From: Aeromicrobium piscarium | GTDB lineage: Bacteria > Actinomycetota > Actinomycetes > Propionibacteriales > Nocardioidaceae | DNA length: 64,000 nt | Direction: 5' to 3' | Assembly: GCF_007421815.1 (NCBI RefSeq) | Contig: NZ_VLNT01000006.1 | Coordinates: 57,108-121,107 of the forward strand | Part shown: piece by piece, positions 59,337 through 64,000 of the stretch | Numbering within the stretch: the first letter of the stretch is position 1 | How the letters are laid out: every line of letters starts with the position of its first letter | Translations under genes and position numbers: made by a program | The notes under the pieces: model-generated | Told to the model about the DNA's origin: nothing | What the model saw: the letters and a program-made list of their open reading frames with translations, nothing else | The model's database searches: none

Positions 59337-60356
59337 ATGCGTTCTTCGCGTCTTCTGGCGATCACCGGCCTCTCGGCCGCCCTCGTCCTCGCCGCCTGCG
59401 GCGAGTCCTCACAGGACGACACCTCCGGAGGCGGGGGATCCGGTGACTTCCCCGTCACCATCGAGCACGCCTTCGGCGAGACGACCATCGAGTCCGAGCC
59501 CGAGCGGGTCGCCACTGTCGCCTGGTCGAACCACGAGGTGCCCTTGGCGCTCGGCATCGTCCCGGTGGGCATGTCCGAGGCCGTCTGGGGCGATGACGAC
59601 GGCGACGGCGTGCTGCCCTGGGTCGAGGACCGGCTCGAGGAGCTGGACGCCGATACGCCAGAGCTGTTCGACGAGACCGAGGGCATCGACTTCGAGGCCG
59701 TCGCCGACACGCAGCCGGACGTCATCCTCGCCGCCTATTCGGGCATGTCCGAGGAGGACTACGAGACGCTCAGCAAGATCGCTCCCGTCGTCGCGTACCC
59801 CGACACGCCCTGGGCCACCGGCTGGCGCGAGACGATCGAGATGAACAGCAAGGCGCTGGGCCGCGAGGACGAGGGCAAGGAACTCGTCGCCGAGCTCGAG
59901 CAGCAGATCGCCGACGGCGTCGCCGAGCGCCCCCAGCTCGACGGCAAGACGGCCGTGTTCAGCTATCTCGAGCCCACCGACCTCAGCGAGATCGGCTACT
60001 ACACGACGCACGACCCGCGCGCGCAGTTCTTCGCCGACCTCGGTCTCGACACCCCGTCGATCGTCGAAGAGGGTTCCGGTTCCAGTGAGGAGTTCTACCT
60101 CACGCAGAGCGCCGAGGAGGCCGATGCCTTCGACGACGCCGATATCTTCATCACCTACGGCGACGAGGCACTACGTCAGACGCTGCGCGATGATCCGCTG
60201 ATCTCCCAGATCCCGGCGATCGCGAACGACGCCATCGTCATGTTCGAGGACAACACGCCGCTGGCGGCGGCGGGGAACCCCTCGGCGCTCTCTATCCCGT
60301 GGGGCCTCGACCAGTACCTCGATCTGCTGGCCGAAGCCGCCGACAAGGCGCAGTGA
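59337..60356 (+). CDS. iron-siderophore ABC importer, binding lipoprotein
   Basis: A 339-residue lipoprotein with a signal peptide and lipobox LAAC (C21), then a Gly/Ser/Asp linker. The FepB/FhuD-type fold starts FPVTIEHAFGETTIESEPERVATVAWSNHEVPLALG and contains QPDVILAAYSGMSEEDYETLSKIAPVVAYP. It catches ferric siderophore outside the membrane. The permease GTG overlaps its stop. The xenosiderophore type is not determined. Confidence 0.9.
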   Translation: MRSSRLLAITGLSAALVLAACGESSQDDTSGGGGSGDFPVTIEHAFGETTIESEPERVATVAWSNHEVPLALGIVPVGMSEAVWGDDDGDGVLPWVEDRLEELDADTPELFDETEGIDFEAVADTQPDVILAAYSGMSEEDYETLSKIAPVVAYPDTPWATGWRETIEMNSKALGREDEGKELVAELEQQIADGVAERPQLDGKTAVFSYLEPTDLSEIGYYTTHDPRAQFFADLGLDTPSIVEEGSGSSEEFYLTQSAEEADAFDDADIFITYGDEALRQTLRDDPLISQIPAIANDAIVMFEDNTPLAAAGNPSALSIPWGLDQYLDLLAEAADKAQ

Positions 60357-61399
60357 GCGCCACCCTCCTGACGCGCCCGGGACCGGACGACGCGATGATG
60401 CGTCGCCCGGTCCCGGTGCGTCTGCTCGTCCTGCTCGCCGGCGTGGCCGTGCTCGTCCTGGCCGCTGCGCTGTCGGTCGCCTTCGGCACCAGGATCGTCG
60501 CCTGGCAGGACATCGTCAGCGCCTTCACCACGAGCGCGGACGGCATCGCGGAAGCGGCGGTACGCCAACGCGTGCCCCGCACGGTGCTCGCGATGCTCGT
60601 GGGAGCCTCGCTCGGCGTGGCGGGAGCCGTGTTGCAGGGCCTGACACGCAATCCGCTCGCCGATCCGATGATCCTCGGCATCACGCCGGGTGCCTCGCTG
60701 GCCGTCGTCTCGGGCATCGCCTTCTTCGGCCTCAGCACAGCCACGGGCTATATCTGGGTCGCCATCGTGGGAGCCGCGTTAGCCTCGGCCTTCGTCTACA
60801 CCATCGGTTCGCTCGGCCGCGGGGGACCGACGCCGCTGAAGCTCGCCCTGTCCGGCGCCGCGACCACCGCTGCGTTCACCTCGCTCATCAGCGCGATCCT
60901 GCTGCCCCGCATCGATGTCATGAACGTCTTCCGGTTCTGGCAGGTCGGCGGTGTCGGCGGCGCGTCCTACAGCAGGATCGGGCAGGTGCTGCCGTTCCTC
61001 GTCGTGGGTGCGCTGCTCTGCCTGGTGTGCGTCCGCGGCCTGAACACACTGGCGCTCGGCGACGATCTCGCACGTGGGCTCGGCGAGCGGGTCATGGTCA
61101 CCCGGATCGTCGCCTTCCTCGGTGCTGTGACGCTGTGTGGCGCCGCGACGGCGGTGGCCGGGCCGATCGCCTTCGTCGGGCTCGTGGTGCCGCACGTCTG
61201 CCGGCTGCTCGTCGGCGTGGACCATCGCTGGCTGCTCGCCTCGGCTGGCCTGCTGGGCGCCATTCTGCTGACGGTCGCCGACGTGGTCGGCCGGATCGTC
61301 GCCCGCCCGTCGGAGATCGACGTCGGCATCGTGACGGCGATCATCGGCGCCCCGTTCTTCATCTATGTCGTCCGCCGGCAGAAGGTGCGCGCGCTGTGA
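60353..61399 (+). CDS. iron-siderophore ABC importer, permease 1
   Basis: A 348-residue FecCD-type permease with about nine to ten helices, QRVPRTVLAMLVGASLGVAGAVLQGLTRNPLADPMILGITPGAS and PIAFVGLVVPHVCRLLVGVDHRWL, both FecCD hallmarks. GTG 60353 overlaps the binding-protein stop (GTGA); the longer open frame upstream lies inside that gene. It forms the membrane channel with permease 2. Confidence 0.92.
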   Translation: MSATLLTRPGPDDAMMRRPVPVRLLVLLAGVAVLVLAAALSVAFGTRIVAWQDIVSAFTTSADGIAEAAVRQRVPRTVLAMLVGASLGVAGAVLQGLTRNPLADPMILGITPGASLAVVSGIAFFGLSTATGYIWVAIVGAALASAFVYTIGSLGRGGPTPLKLALSGAATTAAFTSLISAILLPRIDVMNVFRFWQVGGVGGASYSRIGQVLPFLVVGALLCLVCVRGLNTLALGDDLARGLGERVMVTRIVAFLGAVTLCGAATAVAGPIAFVGLVVPHVCRLLVGVDHRWLLASAGLLGAILLTVADVVGRIVARPSEIDVGIVTAIIGAPFFIYVVRRQKVRAL

Positions 61400-62421
61400 G
61401 CGTCGGGGCCATCGCCGCGGGCAGGTCACGGCGCCTGGCGAAACGCCGGACCGTCATCGGGGCTCTCGTCGTGGCGGTCATCGGCATGTACGCGGTCACG
61501 TTGATGGTGGGCCAGACCTTCTACTCTCCCGGCGATGTCGCGCGGGTCATCGCCGGGCAGACCGTGCCCGGCGCCTCGTTCACCGTGGGCGAGCTACGGC
61601 TCCCGCGGGCGACCCTCGCGATCCTGACCGGCATCGCCTTCGCCCTCGGCGGTGCCACCTTCCAGACGATGTTGCGCAACCCGTTGGCCAGCCCCGACAT
61701 CATCGGCATCTCGCACGGGGCGAGCGCGGCGGCGGTCTTCGCGATCACGGTGCTGACGGTCTCCGGCGCGGCCGTCTCCTTCGTGGCGATCGTGGCCTCG
61801 CTCGCGACGGCGATGGCGATCTACGTGCTGTCCTTCCGAGACGGTGTCGTCGGGACCCGGCTCATCCTCATCGGCATCGGTATCGCCGCGATGTTGCAGA
61901 GCGTCGTGTCCTATCTCCTCATCCGGGCGTCGACCTGGGACCTGCAGGTGGCGATGCGGTGGATCACCGGGAGCATCAACGGCGCCAGCTGGTCGTTAGC
62001 GCTGCCGCTGGTGTGCGCGGTGGTGGTGCTGGGCGGGATCCTGCTCGCGCACTCGCGTCAGCTCGAGCTGCTCCAACTGGGCGACGAGTCCGCCTCGGCC
62101 CTCGGCGTGCGGGTCGAGCGCACCCGCCTCGTGGTCATCGTGGCCGCGGTCGGCCTGATCGCCTTCGCCACCGCCGCCGCCGGCCCCATCGCCTTCGTGG
62201 CGTTCCTGTCAGGACCGATCGCCGCGCGGCTGGTCGGGCCGACGGGTTCGGTGCTGGTGCCCGCGGCGCTGGTCGGGGCCCTCCTGGTGCTGACCGCCGA
62301 TCTCCTCGGTCAGTTCGCCTTCGGCACGCGCTACCCCGTCGGGGTCATCACCGGCGTCCTGGGCGCCCCCTATCTCGTCTATCTGCTGATCCGCACCAAT
62401 CGCGCGGGAGGTTCGCTATGA
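61396..62421 (+). CDS. iron-siderophore ABC importer, permease 2
   Basis: A 341-residue FecCD-type permease. LRLPRATLAILTGIAFALGGATFQTMLRNPLASPDIIGISHGAS and AAGPIAFVAFLSGPIAARLVGP match the family. GTG 61396 overlaps permease 1 and the stop overlaps the ATPase ATG, so all four genes are coupled. FecCD importers use two such permeases as a heterodimer. Confidence 0.92.
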   Translation: MSVGAIAAGRSRRLAKRRTVIGALVVAVIGMYAVTLMVGQTFYSPGDVARVIAGQTVPGASFTVGELRLPRATLAILTGIAFALGGATFQTMLRNPLASPDIIGISHGASAAAVFAITVLTVSGAAVSFVAIVASLATAMAIYVLSFRDGVVGTRLILIGIGIAAMLQSVVSYLLIRASTWDLQVAMRWITGSINGASWSLALPLVCAVVVLGGILLAHSRQLELLQLGDESASALGVRVERTRLVVIVAAVGLIAFATAAAGPIAFVAFLSGPIAARLVGPTGSVLVPAALVGALLVLTADLLGQFAFGTRYPVGVITGVLGAPYLVYLLIRTNRAGGSL

Positions 62422-63260
62422 CCGACGCACATACCCTGCATACCGAGCAGCTGAGCCTGGGGTACGGGGATCGGGTGGTGGTCGACTCGCTCGATCTGAC
62501 GATCCCCACGGGACGGATCACGACGATCGTCGGAGCGAACGCCTGCGGCAAATCGACCCTGCTGCGGGCGATGGCGAGGCTGCTCGCTCCCCGGAACGGG
62601 CGTGTCGTGCTGGACGGCAAGGACCTGCATCGGCTGCCGACCAAGGAGGTCGCGCGGACACTCGGGCTGTTGCCGCAGTCGCCCATCGCGCCTGAGGGCA
62701 TCGCGGTGGCCGATCTCGTGGGCCGTGGGCGGCATCCCCATCAGAAGGTGTTCGCACGGTGGAGCCGCGAGGACGAGGCGGCGGTGCTGTCGGCGCTCGA
62801 GGCGACCGGGACCACCGAGCTCGCCGATCGCTCGGTCGACGAGCTGTCCGGAGGGCAGCGCCAGCGGGTGTGGATCGCGATGGCGCTCGCGCAGCAGACG
62901 GATCTGCTGCTCCTCGACGAGCCCACGACCTTCCTCGACGTGACCCATCAGATCGAGGTGCTGGATCTGCTGACCGATCTCAATCGGCAGCGCGGCACCA
63001 CCATCGTCATGGTCCTGCACGATCTCAATCTGGCCGCTCGGTACGCCGATCACCTCATCGCGGTCGCCGGGGGTGCGCTGCACGCCGCGGGTTCGCCTGC
63101 CGATGTGTTGACGGCCGCGACGGTGCGGGAGGTCTTCGGGCTGGAGAGCGAGGTGGTGGCCGATCCGACCTCGGGCAAGCCGATGATGCTGCCGATCGGG
63201 CGGTACCACGCCAGGCAGGTCCAGCCCGCGACCGCGACCGCGACTGAGGCGAGCGGCTGA
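62418..63260 (+). CDS. iron-siderophore ABC importer, ATPase
   Basis: A 280-residue FepC/FecE-type ATPase. Walker A is GANACGKST, with Cys replacing the common Gly; Q-loop LLPQSPIAPE, signature [15 protein letters not shown], Walker B LLLLDEPTTFLDV and H-loop MVLHDLNLAARYAD are all present. ATG 62418 overlaps the permease 2 stop. It powers ferric-siderophore uptake and is presumably iron-repressed with the rest of the operon. Confidence 0.93.
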   Translation: MTDAHTLHTEQLSLGYGDRVVVDSLDLTIPTGRITTIVGANACGKSTLLRAMARLLAPRNGRVVLDGKDLHRLPTKEVARTLGLLPQSPIAPEGIAVADLVGRGRHPHQKVFARWSREDEAAVLSALEATGTTELADRSVDELSGGQRQRVWIAMALAQQTDLLLLDEPTTFLDVTHQIEVLDLLTDLNRQRGTTIVMVLHDLNLAARYADHLIAVAGGALHAAGSPADVLTAATVREVFGLESEVVADPTSGKPMMLPIGRYHARQVQPATATATEASG

Positions 63261-63262
63261 CG

Positions 63263-63311
63263 AAGGGTGTGACTCCGTGGTTGTCCCGGCAGCCGCGGAA
63301 GCACATCCTCC
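63263..63311. repeat. Inverted repeat between convergent iron genes
   Basis: GGGTGTGACTCCGTGG pairs imperfectly with CCGCGGAAGCACATCC around TTGTCCCGGCAG. It is a variant of the unit at 10575-10630 (shared GCGGAAGCAC and ATGTGCTTCC cores) and may end both transcripts. Confidence 0.65.
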
Positions 63312-63326
63312 GTGTGTGCCGAGCGT

Positions 63327-64000
63327 CTAGCTGATGGAGAGCATCGCGGTCAGATGCTCCCAACGGGCCGCGGCGACCGGCTCACGACGACCGGGCTGCG
63401 CGATCGCGAGCACGCAACGGCCGGTGCGGTCGTACAGCTCAAGCGTGGCCGAGCCGTGGCGTGGGCGCACCACCCACCCCTCATGCACGGTGGAGGTGTC
63501 GATACGGACTGTGCCGCCCTCGAGGTGGACGAAGAGGGTATCTGCCGCGCCGCGCAAGCCGGTGACGGCTCCGCCGACGGCCATCACGCAGCCGTCGGTG
63601 GGCACGGCGAGTGTCACGTGGAGGCGATCACGATGGAGGTGATCGAGGGCGTGCAGCGCGAGTGGCGCCGACAGCGCCGAGACCTCGTTCCGTCCCCCGA
63701 GCTGTTCCAGCGCACGTCGGCGCTGGACACCGGCGTCGTGCACGAGGGTGTCGAGATGCGCCTGGGTGTTGAGATCGAGCAAGGCCCCCGCGGCGCAGGG
63801 AGCGTCGCCGTGGGCTGACCAGGGGCTGGTGCCGAGAGTGGTTCCGCAGCGGGAGCGCCGGACGGCGGCAGGTCCACCGAGGGCGACTCGGTGCACCACG
63901 TCGCCGTGGTGGTTGACCACTCGAAGGGTGCGCTCCTGCTCGTCGAGGGCGAAGGCGTCGAGCACGCTGGGGCAGAGGCGCAGGACGACCTCGCCGGCGT
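63327..64000 (-). CDS. HmuS/HemS-like hemin-degradation protein (5' end beyond window)
   Basis: At least 224 residues, open at the window edge, so the start is missing. The end of the first repeat, VVLRLCPSVLDAFALDEQERTLRVVNHHGDVVHRVAL, and the C-terminal segment RIDTSTVHEGWVVRPRHGSATLELYDRTGRCVLAI match HmuS/HemS/ChuS, cytosolic haem-handling proteins that free iron from haem. The second lobe is somewhat shortened around CVMAVGGAVTGLRG. It is convergent with the siderophore importer, so haem and siderophore uptake genes meet here. Confidence 0.72.
   Translation of the reverse strand, partial: AGEVVLRLCPSVLDAFALDEQERTLRVVNHHGDVVHRVALGGPAAVRRSRCGTTLGTSPWSAHGDAPCAAGALLDLNTQAHLDTLVHDAGVQRRRALEQLGGRNEVSALSAPLALHALDHLHRDRLHVTLAVPTDGCVMAVGGAVTGLRGAADTLFVHLEGGTVRIDTSTVHEGWVVRPRHGSATLELYDRTGRCVLAIAQPGRREPVAAARWEHLTAMLSIS

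Overview
The window is high-GC bacterial chromosome of the Actinomycetota type. Three gene-order features support this: a his/trp block containing the dual-function isomerase PriA, the conserved order miaA-dapF-hflX ... lexA ... LysM/ChiZ-like gene ... nrdR-nrdJ, and many genes that start 6-7 bases after a TAnnnT box (probable leaderless mRNAs). GC content, the class II ribonucleotide reductase and the short actinobacterial membrane proteins suggest Micrococcales, possibly a Brachybacterium-like member of Dermabacteraceae. That placement is inference. No rRNA, tRNA, transposase, phage gene or CRISPR array was seen.

Layout. (1) 0.1-17.9 kb: amino-acid block hisD-hisC-hisB-hisH, priA, hisF, an asymmetric ABC exporter pair, hisI, small membrane proteins, trpC-trpB-trpA and lgt. 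No trpE, trpD, trpG or trpF is present. PriA probably supplies the TrpF step. (2) 17.9-34.3 kb: housekeeping and SOS block with miaA, dapF, hflX, a DinG-like helicase, galE, lexA, yihY, a cupin, a mobA-like gene, a LysM SOS division-inhibitor candidate, an ECF42-type sigma factor and nrdR-nrdJ. LexA boxes lie at lexA and at the LysM gene, and a pair of NrdR boxes lies 31 bp apart before nrdR. (3) 34.3-41.9 kb: accessory redox genes, including an alcohol dehydrogenase, an SDR, a CDGSH protein overlapping a haem-oxygenase-like diiron oxidase, and a CYP152 (OleT/P450-BSbeta type) peroxygenase. (4) 41.9-48.8 kb: a LysR regulator divergent from an SsuABC-like importer, a DapA-type lyase, an FMN hydroxy-acid oxidase and an MDR dehydrogenase, which reads as one uptake and catabolism unit. 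(5) 48.8-59.2 kb: two phytoene-desaturase-like oxidoreductases, a ferredoxin-reductase-type flavoprotein, poxB, pgm, an ADP-ribosylglycohydrolase and an ABM monooxygenase. (6) 59.3-64.0 kb: a siderophore ABC importer behind a DtxR/IdeR-type iron box, convergent with a partial HmuS-like haem-degradation gene.

Two signals are not explained by ordinary annotation. First, several genes are preceded by micro-ORFs whose stop codon overlaps the next start as ATGA. lexA has two identical 28-codon copies made by an exact 83-bp tandem duplication, and a related module sits before hflX. The predicted lexA mRNA starts at the first micro-ORF, not at lexA. Second, most longer intergenic gaps hold inverted-repeat clusters. 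They share a GGCGGT(G)A-like head but carry different tails, and the same variants recur at distant loci. They look like a dispersed family of non-coding palindromes.
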